Assembly (NCBI RefSeq): GCF_022664535.1
Contig: NZ_JAKUJY010000011.1
Location: forward strand, 62,001 to 126,000
DNA length: 64,000 bases
From: Sphingobium trunci
GTDB taxonomy: Bacteria > Pseudomonadota > Alphaproteobacteria > Sphingomonadales > Sphingomonadaceae
Direction of reading: 5' to 3'
Shown: piece after piece, positions 1-8,374 of the stretch
Layout of the letters: each line of letters begins with the position of its first letter
Numbering within the stretch: the first letter of the stretch is position 1
Position numbers and translations under genes: made by a program
The notes under the pieces: generated by a model
Told to the model about the DNA's origin: nothing
Database searches by the model: none
What the model saw: the letters and a program-made list of their open reading frames with translations, nothing else

Positions 1-2727
1 GTGTGGCTGTCGATCCTGGGGATAAGCTGGTTCTTCGCCGTGGGCGCGGTGCTGCTCGCCGAATTCGCGCCGCTGGTGAGCGGCGTGCTGAAGGCGAAGC
101 AGGAGGTCGCGACCCTCTTCCTGCTGATCTTCTCGATCAGCGTGGCGTTCGGGGCGATGCTGGTCAACCGGCTGCTCGGCGGCGCGGTGTCGGCGCGCTT
201 CGTGCCGGTTTCGGCGCTGGCGCTGGCGGGCTTCATGATCGACCTGTGGCTGTCGACCAGTTCCTATGTACCGGTGCATCAGGGGTCCGGGATCGCGCAG
301 TTCGCCGGGTCGCCGGGGAGCATGCGCATCATGGTCGATCTGTTCGGCATCGCCTTTGCGGGCGGCATGTTCGTCGTGCCGCTCTATGCCATCCTCCAGA
401 CCCACAGCCCGCGCGAGGAACGGTCGCGCACCATCGCCGCCAACAATATCGTCAATGCCGCGGTCGCCGTGCTGCTGGTGGGCGCGGTGACGGCGATGCT
501 GGCGCGCGGGACGAGCGTGCCAGGCGTGATCGGGGCGATGGGCTTTGCGACGCTGGCGGTGGCGCTGATCAGTTGCTGGCTGCTGCCGGAAACCGTCATC
601 AAGGCGATCGTGCGCGGGTTGCTGCGGCTCTGCTACCGGGTCGAGGTCATGGGACCGGAGAATATGCCCGCCGCCGGCGAACCGGCGGTGGTCGTGGTCA
701 ACCATGTCTCCTTCCTGGACGGGCTGCTGCTCGCCGCCTTCCTGCCGGGCAAGCCGACCTTCGCCGTGCATACGCGCATCGCGAAGGCCTGGTGGGTGAA
801 GCCTTTTCTGGCGCTGTTCGATGCCTTTCCGGTCGATCCCACCAATCCGCTGGCGGCCAAGGCGATGGTGAAGGCGGTGCGCGAGGGGCGGACCCTGGTG
901 ATCTTCCCGGAAGGGCGGATCACGGTCACCGGCGCGCTGATGAAGGTATTTGACGGCCCCGGCATGGTTGCGGACAAGGCCGATGCGCCGATCATCCCGG
1001 TCCGGATCGACGGGGCGCAGTTCACGCCCTTCTCGCGCCTCAAGGGCAAGGTCAGGCTGCGGCGCTTCCCCAAGATCACGCTCACCGTATTGCCACCGCG
1101 CCGCTTCACCATAGAGGGCGAGATGACGGCGCGGGCGCGGCGGGCGATTGCCGGACGGCGGCTCTATGACGAAATGAGCCAGATGATGTTCGCCACGTCG
1201 GACACGGATCGCACCCTGTTCGAGGCGCTGCTGGAGGCAGGCCATGTCCATGGCCGCGATGCGCCGATCGTCGAGGATGTGAAGCGCGAGCCTTTGAGCT
1301 ATGGGCGGCTGGTGACGGGCGCGCTGGTGCTGGGCCGGGCCTTGAACCGCTCGACACGGCAGGGGGAAGCGGTCGGCGTGCTGCTGCCCAATGTGGCGGG
1401 GGTGGCCGTGGCCTTCTTTGCCTTGCAGGCGGGCGGGCGCGTGCCCGCGATGCTGAACTTCACCGCCGGGCTGGCCAATCTGAAGGCGGCGTGCGCCGCC
1501 GCGCAGATCCGGACGATCATCACCGCGCGCGCCTTTGTCGATCAGGGCAAACTCGGCGATGTCGTGGCGGGGCTGGAGGCCGAGGGGATCGGCTTTCTCT
1601 GGTTGGAGGATGTGGCGGCGGGGATCGGCATGGGCGCGAAATTGCGCGGGCTGGTAACAAGCCGCTTTGCCGGGCGGGCGCACAAGCGGCTGAAGATTTC
1701 GCCCGATGATGCGGCGGTCATTCTCTTCACCAGCGGGTCGGAGGGGCTGCCCAAGGGCGTGGTGCTGAGCCATCGCAACCTGCTGTCCAACTGTCGCCAG
1801 CTGGCGGCGCGGATCGATTTCAATTCCTCCGACGTGGTGCTGAACGCGCTGCCGGTGTTCCACAGTTTCGGGCTGACCGGAGGCACGTTGCTGCCGATCT
1901 TTCATGGGGTGAGGACTTTGCTCTATCCCAGCCCGCTGCATTACCGGATCGTGCCTGCTTTGGCCTATGATGCCAATGCGACGATCCTGTTCGGGACCGA
2001 TACCTTCCTGTCCGGCTATGCGCGGATGGCGCATGGCTATGACTTTTATTCGCTGCGCTACATCTTCGCGGGCGCCGAGCGGGTGCGGGACGAGACGCGG
2101 AAAATCTATGCCGAGAAGTTCGGGCTGCGCATCCTGGAGGGCTATGGCGCGACCGAGGCGGGGCCGGTGATCGCGGTCAACACGCCGATGCATTTCCGCG
2201 CCGGTTCGGTCGGGCTGCTGCTGCCGGGGATCGAGGCGCGGCTGGACGACGTGCCGGGCATCAGCGAGGGCGGGCGGCTCTCCATCCGTGGGCCGAACAT
2301 CATGGCGGGCTATATGAAGGCCGATGCGCCCGGTGTGCTGCAACCGCCCGAGGGGGGCTGGCATGACACCGGCGACATCGTGACCATCGACGATCAGGGT
2401 TTCGTCACGATCCGGGGGCGAGCGAAGCGCTTTGCCAAGATCGGGGGCGAGATGATCTCCCTGCCCGCGGTGGAAGGCTATGCCTCGGCGGTCTGGCCGG
2501 AGGCGGAACATGCGGTGGTGACGCGGCCCGACGCACGCAAGGGCGAGCAACTGGTGCTGTTCACGACCGCGAGGGATGCCAAGGCGGCGGCGCTGGCGGC
2601 ATGGGGCAAGGCCAATGGCGTGACCGAACTGGCGTTGCCGAGGGAGATCAGGGTGCTGGATGCGTTGCCGCTGCTGGGAACCGGGAAGACGGACTATGCG
2701 TCGATGACGCAGATGGCGGCCGGTTAG
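1..2727 (+). CDS. Acyl-[ACP]-phospholipid O-acyltransferase / 2-acyl-GPE acyltransferase fusion (MFS + PlsC + AMP-ligase), 5' partial
   Basis: The visible 908 residues read in domain order as half of a major facilitator transporter (about 1-205, several hydrophobic helices), a PlsC-type acyltransferase (NHVSFLD at 234-240, FPEGRIT at 302-308) and an AMP-forming acyl-ACP synthetase (FTSGSEGLPKG near 575, TGDIVTIDDQGF near 790). This is the LplT-Aas architecture used to re-acylate lysophosphatidylethanolamine in the inner membrane: the transporter flips the lysolipid, the synthetase activates the fatty acid, PlsC transfers it. A full MFS domain needs about 400 residues, so the true start is almost certainly upstream of base 1 and the GTG at position 1 is probably internal. 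The gene ends with TAG at 2725-2727 and stands alone. Confidence is high for the family and moderate for the exact lysolipid substrate. Confidence 0.88.
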   Translation: MWLSILGISWFFAVGAVLLAEFAPLVSGVLKAKQEVATLFLLIFSISVAFGAMLVNRLLGGAVSARFVPVSALALAGFMIDLWLSTSSYVPVHQGSGIAQFAGSPGSMRIMVDLFGIAFAGGMFVVPLYAILQTHSPREERSRTIAANNIVNAAVAVLLVGAVTAMLARGTSVPGVIGAMGFATLAVALISCWLLPETVIKAIVRGLLRLCYRVEVMGPENMPAAGEPAVVVVNHVSFLDGLLLAAFLPGKPTFAVHTRIAKAWWVKPFLALFDAFPVDPTNPLAAKAMVKAVREGRTLVIFPEGRITVTGALMKVFDGPGMVADKADAPIIPVRIDGAQFTPFSRLKGKVRLRRFPKITLTVLPPRRFTIEGEMTARARRAIAGRRLYDEMSQMMFATSDTDRTLFEALLEAGHVHGRDAPIVEDVKREPLSYGRLVTGALVLGRALNRSTRQGEAVGVLLPNVAGVAVAFFALQAGGRVPAMLNFTAGLANLKAACAAAQIRTIITARAFVDQGKLGDVVAGLEAEGIGFLWLEDVAAGIGMGAKLRGLVTSRFAGRAHKRLKISPDDAAVILFTSGSEGLPKGVVLSHRNLLSNCRQLAARIDFNSSDVVLNALPVFHSFGLTGGTLLPIFHGVRTLLYPSPLHYRIVPALAYDANATILFGTDTFLSGYARMAHGYDFYSLRYIFAGAERVRDETRKIYAEKFGLRILEGYGATEAGPVIAVNTPMHFRAGSVGLLLPGIEARLDDVPGISEGGRLSIRGPNIMAGYMKADAPGVLQPPEGGWHDTGDIVTIDDQGFVTIRGRAKRFAKIGGEMISLPAVEGYASAVWPEAEHAVVTRPDARKGEQLVLFTTARDAKAAALAAWGKANGVTELALPREIRVLDALPLLGTGKTDYASMTQMAAG

Positions 2728-2849
2728 GGACGGTCTGGAGGGGAGCGACTCCAGGCGTTGCGACATCGATTTTGAACCAGCAGGGGCGGAATTCCAGAGG
2801 ATAAGTCGTCAACCCCCGGGGATCATGTGGTTGCCAAGCCGGCTGGCCG

Positions 2850-2960
2850 TGGACTAGAGCGCGCCGCGTTAAATCGGACGCAAGTCGCGCGCTCTATTTT
2901 TTGTCTTCGCATCGTTTCAAGCGCAAAACCGGTTCCCACTTTTGGGCACGATGCTCTAAG
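2850..2960. repeat. Alphaproteobacterial intergenic palindromic repeat
   Basis: The 241-bp spacer between the acyltransferase fusion and the ClC gene contains a run starting GGACTAGAGCGCGCCGCG and ending ACTTTTGGGCACGATGCTCTA, with AAACCGGTTCCCACTTTT in the middle. The pattern 'CGCATCGTTTCAAGCGCAAAACCGG...GATGCTCTA' resembles extragenic repeats I know from sphingomonads and rhizobia. It is noncoding and partly self-complementary. The call rests on recognition only; a genome-wide count would settle it. Confidence 0.5.
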
Positions 2961-2968
2961 GCTCCCTT

Positions 2969-4246
2969 ATGCCGTCGTTGAACCGTTTGACACGCAAGCA
3001 TGTGGCCGCATTGCACACCCGCTCCGCCGCCTTTGCCGGTGCTGTCGCCCTGGGGCTGGTTGCCATCTCCTTTGCCCGGATGGGCGATGTCGCTCAGCAA
3101 CTCTTTTCGCGGTTCGTTGCAGCTTTTCCCTCGGCCCCGTTTGTCATCACGCCTCTCACATTTGCCGCCGTCACGTTCCTGACGCGACGGTTCTTTCCCG
3201 CAGCCCGTGGGTCCGGCATTCCCCAGGTGATGGCCGCCAGCCATAAGCCGGAGAGCAGCGCCCAGGGAGATTTGCTGTCGATCCGAACGGCCTGGGCCAA
3301 GCTGGCCGGAACGATCGCGATGCTTCTTGCCGGCGGTTCGGTGGGACGCGAAGGACCCACGGTGCAAATCAGCGCCGCGCTGATGGTTGCCGTCCATCGC
3401 TGGCTGCGCGTTCCCGTATCAGCCGGAATCATCATTGCCGGGGGTGCGGCCGGCGTTGCCGCAGCGTTCAACACCCCGCTTGCGGGCGTTGCTTTCGCCA
3501 TCGAGGAACTGGCTTCCGCCTTTGAACAGCGCGTCGCCGTGCTGGTCATGGCAACGGTGATGATCGCGGGGCTGGTGAGCCTCGGCATTTCCGGCGACTA
3601 TGTCTATTTCGGCGCTGTGAACGGGGCCTTGCCCATCGCCGCCATGCTGCTTTTCTCCCCTCTGGCCGGGATCGCAGGAGGCCTGTTGGGGGGCCTTTTT
3701 GCGCGCACGCTCATGGCATTTTCACGGCCGGATCATCCGTGGCTCGCCCCTGCCCGGAAACGCCCGGTGCTGTTCGCGGCGGGATGCGGGCTCATCGTGG
3801 CGGCAACCGGCTGGTTCACTGGCGGGTTAAGTTGGGGCACCGGTTACGATACCAGCAAGCATCTTCTGGCGGGGCATGGCTCATCCTTGAGTTTCGGACC
3901 GGCCAAATTCATCGCGACGCTGGCGACGGCGCTAAGCGGCGCGCCGGGCGGCATATTCGCGCCGTCCCTGTCGGTCGGAGCCGGGCTGGGGCAGTCAATC
4001 TCGATCCTGTTTCCGCACGATCCGGCTGGGGCCATAATCCTGCTCGGCATGGTCGGGTATTTCACCGGGGTCGTGCGCGCGCCCATGACCGCCGTCATCA
4101 TCATGATGGAAATGACGGCCGACCGCACGATGATTCTGCCACTGTTCGCTACGGCGCTGATCGCCGATGCGGTCAGTGCCTTGATCTGTCCGCAGAAGCT
4201 CTATCATGCTCTTTCCGGCCCATTCCGTTCAAGCACGCCTTCATGA
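2969..4246 (+). CDS. ClC-family chloride channel / H+-coupled chloride antiporter
   Basis: A 425-residue integral membrane protein of the ClC family. The signature segments are present in order: GSGIP at about 81-85, GREGP with the gating glutamate at residue 128 (equivalent of E148 in E. coli ClcA), and IEE with the second glutamate at residue 180 (equivalent of the internal proton glutamate E203). Having both glutamates argues for a proton/chloride exchanger rather than a passive channel. There is no C-terminal CBS pair, as in short bacterial members. The ATG at 2969 has only a weak ribosome binding site, and a palindromic repeat lies directly upstream. It is likely used in acid or osmotic stress; no partner genes are adjacent. 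Confidence 0.92.
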   Translation: MPSLNRLTRKHVAALHTRSAAFAGAVALGLVAISFARMGDVAQQLFSRFVAAFPSAPFVITPLTFAAVTFLTRRFFPAARGSGIPQVMAASHKPESSAQGDLLSIRTAWAKLAGTIAMLLAGGSVGREGPTVQISAALMVAVHRWLRVPVSAGIIIAGGAAGVAAAFNTPLAGVAFAIEELASAFEQRVAVLVMATVMIAGLVSLGISGDYVYFGAVNGALPIAAMLLFSPLAGIAGGLLGGLFARTLMAFSRPDHPWLAPARKRPVLFAAGCGLIVAATGWFTGGLSWGTGYDTSKHLLAGHGSSLSFGPAKFIATLATALSGAPGGIFAPSLSVGAGLGQSISILFPHDPAGAIILLGMVGYFTGVVRAPMTAVIIMMEMTADRTMILPLFATALIADAVSALICPQKLYHALSGPFRSSTPS

Positions 4247-4430
4247 ATAACCGCCGGCTTTCGTCACTCCCTCAAAGGCGGTAACCCATCCCCTCGACGG
4301 CGAAACTTCGGGATGGCCGGAGATGGATCCTCGTCTTCGCGAAGATGACGGTGTTTTGACGGCCAACGTCCCAACACCGTTATTCCGCCTGAAAATTTCT
4401 GCCCACTGCCGGCTAACCGTTGACCTGGTC
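4247..4430. other. Noncoding spacer with sphingomonad-type 'MDPRLREDDG' repeat
   Basis: The 184-bp gap after the ClC gene carries ATGGATCCTCGTCTTCGCG followed by AAGATGACGG. Read forward it gives the pseudo-peptide MDPRLREDDG, a phrase commonly produced by an interspersed repeat in sphingomonad genomes. The centre TCTTCGCGAAGA is a perfect 12-base palindrome. I see no gene here. Confidence 0.4.
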
Positions 4431-4721
4431 TCAGAGATGACGGCCGGGATCCATGCGTTGATGCAGGATGCGAATGACGGCGATCCCATAGCGGGTCTGG
4501 CGAAAATAGATGTTGTGCAACTCTACACCGCGGCGATGATAACCCGGGCGGATGATAGAACAATCCTGCGCTTGCCGCGGCGCTGCGGCAAGGCTGGCGC
4601 AAGCCGCTTCGATCAGGTCGATATAGCGGAGCGCCTGAGGCAGGCCCCAATGTTTCACCGTATAATCGAATATTCCTTCAATGTCGCGTTGGGCTCTCGG
4701 GCTGAGACGAAATTCAGCCAT
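4431..4721 (-). CDS. ParE/RelE-type toxin
   Basis: A 96-residue protein beginning MAEFRLSPRAQRDIEGIFDY and ending ILHQRMDPGRHL, both typical of ParE-family ribosome-independent or gyrase-targeting toxins. The preferred start is the ATG at 4721-4719, which overlaps the last 8 bases of the upstream antitoxin gene, a usual arrangement for translational coupling; a longer reading to 4778 would lie wholly inside the antitoxin. The family usually poisons gyrase or mRNA, but the molecular target cannot be read from the sequence. It sits between a ClC gene and the hut operon with no link to either. Confidence 0.85.
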   Translation of the reverse strand: MAEFRLSPRAQRDIEGIFDYTVKHWGLPQALRYIDLIEAACASLAAAPRQAQDCSIIRPGYHRRGVELHNIYFRQTRYGIAVIRILHQRMDPGRHL

Positions 4722-4959
4722 GCCGGGCGATTTTGCGCTGCTTGAAGGCGGCAAAATCAAAAGCTTCCGGTTCGCCACTCAACTCGCCCTCGATCAGCGC
4801 CTGGCGAATCGTCTCGACCTCGAAGCTGCGTTCCTGTTCGCGCCGGATCAGGTCGCGGATCGCCTCGCTGTCATTCGTGTAATGGCCCGCCGCGATCTGC
4901 GCAGCGATCCACGCATCCTGCTGTTCGGTAAGGGTTATAGTCTTTCGAACGGCGGCCAT
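4714..4959 (-). CDS. ParD/CC2985-type ribbon-helix-helix antitoxin
   Basis: An 81-residue protein starting MAAVRKTITLTEQQDAWI: an amino-terminal ribbon-helix-helix (DNA binding, dimerisation) followed by an acidic or helical tail (VETIRQALIEGELSGEPEAF) that would wrap the toxin. The ATG at 4959-4957 is chosen because GGAGGAG lies immediately before it; a GTG at 4971 would place this Shine-Dalgarno inside the coding sequence. It is first in a two-gene operon with the ParE toxin and probably represses its own promoter, as in all ParD systems. Confidence 0.85.
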   Translation of the reverse strand: MAAVRKTITLTEQQDAWIAAQIAAGHYTNDSEAIRDLIRREQERSFEVETIRQALIEGELSGEPEAFDFAAFKQRKIARHG

Positions 4960-5044
4960 CGCCTCCTCCACATCGCTGTAACGGCAGATAAAATCATACT
5001 ATCGGTGCAATTTAGCGATTGCGCGCGCGAGCGCAAGTCAGGCG

Positions 5045-5758
5045 TCAGGCGTGGAAATGCGCGACCAGCGCGTAGCGGTCGCCAGGGTAGAGCTGGCGCG
5101 CATAGGTGATGCGTTCGTTCCCCCGCCACGTCCAGCGTTCCAGCGCAACGCAGGCGGCGTTTTCGGAGATGCCAAGGCCTTTCGCCATGGCAGGATCGGC
5201 GTTGACGGCGGTGATGCGATGTTCCGCTTCGGTCCAGGGGACATGGCCGAGCAGCCAGGAACCGGGCGGTTCGGCGGAGAAATCCACTGTCGCCGCCTCC
5301 GGAACGGCGGCGAGGTTGATCAGGCGATGTTCCAGCGCATAGGGCAGGTCGCGCGCGAAATGGCGGCACTCCAGGGCCAGCAGTTCGCCGCTTGAGACGC
5401 GCAGCAGCACCTTGTCTTCCGCCGTGGCCTTGCGGCGGTCGCGGCCGATGAGTTCGAGGCGATAGGCAAGCCCCTGCCCTTCCACCTCGGCGCGGATGTC
5501 GGGGATTTCCAGCGCGGCGCGGTGGAAGCGGGGAGCGGCGACGAAGGTGCCCGCGCGCTTGCGGCTTTCGAGCAGGCCCGACTGGACCAGCGCGCGCAGC
5601 GCCTTGTTCACGGTCATGCGCGAGCAGCCATAGCTTTCCATCCATTCCTGTTCGGTCGGAATGCGCTCTCCGGGGCGCCATTGCCCCGACATGATGCGGC
5701 TTTCCATGTCGCGGCGGATGCGGTTGTGGAGTGCGGTGCTTTCGGGCGGGCGGGTCAA
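5045..5758 (-). CDS. hutC: Histidine utilisation repressor HutC (GntR family)
   Basis: A 237-residue GntR/HutC regulator. The winged helix occupies about 8-75 (LHNRIRRDMESRIMSGQWRP, then GCSRMTVNKALRALVQSGLL) and the UTRA ligand domain follows (about 90-237, with PPGSWLLGHVPWTEAEHRI). HutC proteins bind urocanate and release hut promoters. The start is a TTG at 5758 whose last two bases overlap the TGA of hutF, so hutF and hutC are translationally coupled; a later start would remove the first helix. The likely operator is the GTATATAC box at 7130-7137 in the hutF-hutI divergent region. A paralogue, hutC2, is at 49034-49750. Confidence 0.93.
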   Translation of the reverse strand: MTRPPESTALHNRIRRDMESRIMSGQWRPGERIPTEQEWMESYGCSRMTVNKALRALVQSGLLESRKRAGTFVAAPRFHRAALEIPDIRAEVEGQGLAYRLELIGRDRRKATAEDKVLLRVSSGELLALECRHFARDLPYALEHRLINLAAVPEAATVDFSAEPPGSWLLGHVPWTEAEHRITAVNADPAMAKGLGISENAACVALERWTWRGNERITYARQLYPGDRYALVAHFHA

Positions 5759-7089
5759 TCGAGCAGGGCTTTCAGCAATGGGACATAGCGCGCCTCGATC
5801 TGCGGGCGGGCGTGGTGGACGCCCGCGCTAACGCGCTTCCGGCCGCCGCGCCAGACGCTATCGATCCGCGCGCCCGCGAAGATCCAGCCGTCGAGCAGGC
5901 GATCGCCGGAGCGGGCCGCGATCGCGGGATGATCGGACCGCAGCGTGACGATGTCGGCAGGGGCGCCGGGGGCGAGTTGCGCCGGGGCCTGGCCAAGCGC
6001 GCGGGCGCCCTGCTGCGCCGCCAGGGTGAGGCTGGCGCCAGTGGACCGGCCCGGCGCCGAAGCCAGCAGGTTGCGGCCATGGTGCGTGAGGCGCTGGCCA
6101 TATTCGAGCAGGCGCAGTTCGGCCGCTGCGTCGATCTGAACATTCGAGTCCGAGCCGATGCCGATCCGGCCGCCCTGGGCCAGAAACGCGCGGGCGGGGA
6201 AGAGGCCGTCGCCCAGATTGGCTTCGGTGATGGGACAGAGGCCAACGGTGGCGCCACTTCGGGCGATGGCGCCGCACTCCGCGGGGGTGACATGGGTGGC
6301 GTGGACCAGGCACCAGCGCGGATCGACTTCGGCATGGTCCATCAGCCATTCGACCGGACGCTGGCCGCTCCAGGCGAGGCAGGCTTCGACCTCCGGGATC
6401 TGCTCGGCGATATGGATATGGACGGGAGCATCGGGCGCGAGCGCGGTGATGGCGGCCAGCTGCTGGGGTGTGACGGCGCGCAGGCTGTGGGGGGCGATGC
6501 CCAGGGTCAGGCCCTCAAGGGTGGACAGGGCTTCCAGCAAACGGGCGAAGCTGTCCGGGCTGTGGAGGAAACGGCGCTGGCCGTGGGCGGGCGCCGCGCC
6601 GCCGAAGCCCGCATGGGCGTAGAAGACGGGGAGCAGCGTCAGGGCGATGCCCGTATCCTCGGCCGCCTGTACGATGGCCTGCGCCATGGCGGCGGGGTCG
6701 GCATAGGACGTGCCGTCGGGCGCGTGGTGGAGATAATGGAACTCCCCCACGCTGGTGAAGCCGCTTTCCAGCATTTCGGCATAGGCGAGCGCGGCGATGG
6801 CGTGGAGGCCCTCCGGGTCGAGGCGGTCGACGAAGCGGTACATCACCTCGCGCCAGGTCCAGAAGCTGTCGCTGCCCTCTCCCGCCTGTTCCGCGAGGCC
6901 CGCCATGCCGCGCTGGAAGGCGTGGCTGTGGACATTGGGCAGGCCCGGAAAGGCAGGGCCGTGGCGTTCGTCGCCGGGTTGGGGGGCAACTCCGGGAACG
7001 ACGTCGGCAACCAGGCCGCCCGACAGGGTGATGCGGACATGATCGTGCCAGCCGTCGGGCAGCAGGGCTTGTTGGAACCAGAGCGCCAT
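5755..7089 (-). CDS. hutF: Formimidoylglutamate deiminase HutF
   Basis: An amidohydrolase-superfamily enzyme (444 residues from the preferred start) that converts N-formimidoyl-L-glutamate to N-formyl-L-glutamate and ammonia in the five-step histidine pathway. The metal-binding HxH is in FPGLPNVHSHAFQRG, and later metal/substrate motifs are LVHATHVTPAE and GIGSDSNVQIDAAAELR. The ATG at 7089 is preferred because AGGAAGGG precedes it; an ATG at 7125 is also in frame but has no site. With hutG downstream on the other strand, the deiminase/deformylase branch (type II hut pathway) is complete. HutF is divergent from hutI, sharing the operator region. Confidence 0.93.
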   Translation of the reverse strand: MALWFQQALLPDGWHDHVRITLSGGLVADVVPGVAPQPGDERHGPAFPGLPNVHSHAFQRGMAGLAEQAGEGSDSFWTWREVMYRFVDRLDPEGLHAIAALAYAEMLESGFTSVGEFHYLHHAPDGTSYADPAAMAQAIVQAAEDTGIALTLLPVFYAHAGFGGAAPAHGQRRFLHSPDSFARLLEALSTLEGLTLGIAPHSLRAVTPQQLAAITALAPDAPVHIHIAEQIPEVEACLAWSGQRPVEWLMDHAEVDPRWCLVHATHVTPAECGAIARSGATVGLCPITEANLGDGLFPARAFLAQGGRIGIGSDSNVQIDAAAELRLLEYGQRLTHHGRNLLASAPGRSTGASLTLAAQQGARALGQAPAQLAPGAPADIVTLRSDHPAIAARSGDRLLDGWIFAGARIDSVWRGGRKRVSAGVHHARPQIEARYVPLLKALLD

Positions 7090-7127
7090 TTCGCCCTTCC
7101 TCTGGACAATGGTCGGATGGGTCATTT

Positions 7128-7140
7128 AAGTATATACATT
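7128..7140. promoter_or_regulatory. Putative HutC operator of hut cluster 1
   Basis: The divergent hutF/hutI spacer holds AAGTATATACATT with a perfect 8-bp palindrome GTATATAC at 7130-7137. It matches 10 of 12 positions of the box ATGTATAGACAT repeated three times in the second hut locus. Location between the two divergent hut units and a HutC gene next door make a HutC operator the simplest reading. Confidence 0.65.
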
Positions 7141-7168
7141 ATTGAGTCGGCGCCAGAGGGAAATGACG

Positions 7169-8374
7169 ATGCGCGAGCGCTGCGAGAGATTATGGACCGA
7201 TGCGCGGCTCTGGACGGGGCTGGGGACGGGGCTGGGGACGGGGCTGGACCTGATCGAGCGCGGCGCGATCGGCATGCGCGGGGGCGTGATCGCCTATGTG
7301 GGGCCGATGGCGGAGGCGCCCGATGCGGAGCAAGTGATCGACTGCGCCGGGCGCTGGATCACGCCGGGGCTGATCGATTGCCACACCCATCTGGTCCATG
7401 GCGGCGATCGGGCGGCCGAGTTCGAGATGCGGCTGGCGGGCGCCAGCTATGAGGAGATCGCGCGGGCGGGCGGCGGGATCGTCTCCACCATGCGGGCGAC
7501 GCGGGCGGCGAGCGAGGAGGAACTGGTTGCGGCCGCCCTGCCCCGGCTGGACGCGCTGATCGCCGAGGGCGTCACCACGGTCGAGGTGAAATCGGGCTAT
7601 GGGCTGGACCTGGAGAATGAAGTCAAGATGCTGCGCGCGGCGCGGCGGCTGGGCGGAGAACGGCCGGTGTCCGTCGCCACCAGCTTTCTGGGTGCCCATG
7701 CGCTGCCGCCGGAATTTGCGGGCGATGCGGACGGCTATATCGACCATCTGATCGGGGAGGTCCTGCCGCGGGTCGCTTCGCTGGCCGATGCGGTGGACGG
7801 CTTTTGCGAGGGGATCGGCTTTTCGCCTGCGCAGATCGAGCGGCTGTTCGTGGCGGCCAAAAGATCGGGGCTGCCGGTCAAGCTGCATGCCGAGCAATTG
7901 TCCAACCTGCATGGGGCGGCACTGGCGGCGCGGTTCGGGGCGCTGTCGGCCGATCATCTGGAGCATCTGGACGAGGCGGGCGTCGCCGCCATGGCGGGCG
8001 CGGGCACGGCGGCGGTGCTGTTGCCGGGCGCCTTCTACTTCATGCGCGATACGAAGGTTCCGCCGATCGAGGCGCTGCGCCGGGCGGGCGTGCCGATGGC
8101 GCTGGCGACCGACTGCAATCCGGGGACGTCGCCGCTGACCTCGCTGCTGCTGGCGATGAACATGGGCGCGACGCTGTTCGGGCTGACGGTGGAGGAATGT
8201 CTGGCGGGCGTCACCCGCCATGCGGCGCGGGCGCTGGGGCTGCAGGACCGGGTGGGCACGCTGGAGGCCGGCAAGCGTTGCGACCTTGCCATCTGGGACA
8301 TCGAGCGGCCCGCGCAGCTGGTGTATCGCATGGGGCTGAACCCGCTCCATGCACGTGTGTGGAGAGGATCATGA
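7169..8374 (+). CDS. hutI: Imidazolonepropionase HutI
   Basis: A 401-residue amidohydrolase that opens imidazolone-5-propionate to N-formimidoyl-L-glutamate. Metal motif [18 protein letters not shown], the substrate region [14 protein letters not shown], and a late [12 protein letters not shown] are all present. The ATG at 7169 is chosen because AGAGGG sits 8 bases before it; an ATG at 7163 is too close to that site and a TTG at 7142 has none. Close to the N terminus, residues about 15-26 are encoded by three perfect copies of a 12-bp unit (7212-7247), giving TGLG repeats; this is unusual in the family. The stop overlaps the start of hutH (ATGATGA), so the genes are coupled. Confidence 0.93.
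   Translation: MRERCERLWTDARLWTGLGTGLGTGLDLIERGAIGMRGGVIAYVGPMAEAPDAEQVIDCAGRWITPGLIDCHTHLVHGGDRAAEFEMRLAGASYEEIARAGGGIVSTMRATRAASEEELVAAALPRLDALIAEGVTTVEVKSGYGLDLENEVKMLRAARRLGGERPVSVATSFLGAHALPPEFAGDADGYIDHLIGEVLPRVASLADAVDGFCEGIGFSPAQIERLFVAAKRSGLPVKLHAEQLSNLHGAALAARFGALSADHLEHLDEAGVAAMAGAGTAAVLLPGAFYFMRDTKVPPIEALRRAGVPMALATDCNPGTSPLTSLLLAMNMGATLFGLTVEECLAGVTRHAARALGLQDRVGTLEAGKRCDLAIWDIERPAQLVYRMGLNPLHARVWRGS
7212..7247 (+). repeat. In-frame 12-bp tandem repeat (x3) inside hutI
   Basis: GGACGGGGCTGG occurs three times in direct tandem at 7212, 7224 and 7236. It is in frame within hutI and encodes the Gly/Thr/Leu run before the amidohydrolase fold. Slippage would add or remove four residues without a frameshift. 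Confidence 0.85.

Noticed and set aside
4323..4745. 140-codon frame starting MDPRLREDDG
   Set aside because: It lies in a sphingomonad repeat and opposite the toxin gene; no ribosome binding site.
5731..7452. 573-codon plus-strand frame through hutC and hutF
   Set aside because: Antisense to hutF and overlapping hutI; composition is Gly/Ala/Arg-rich without domains.
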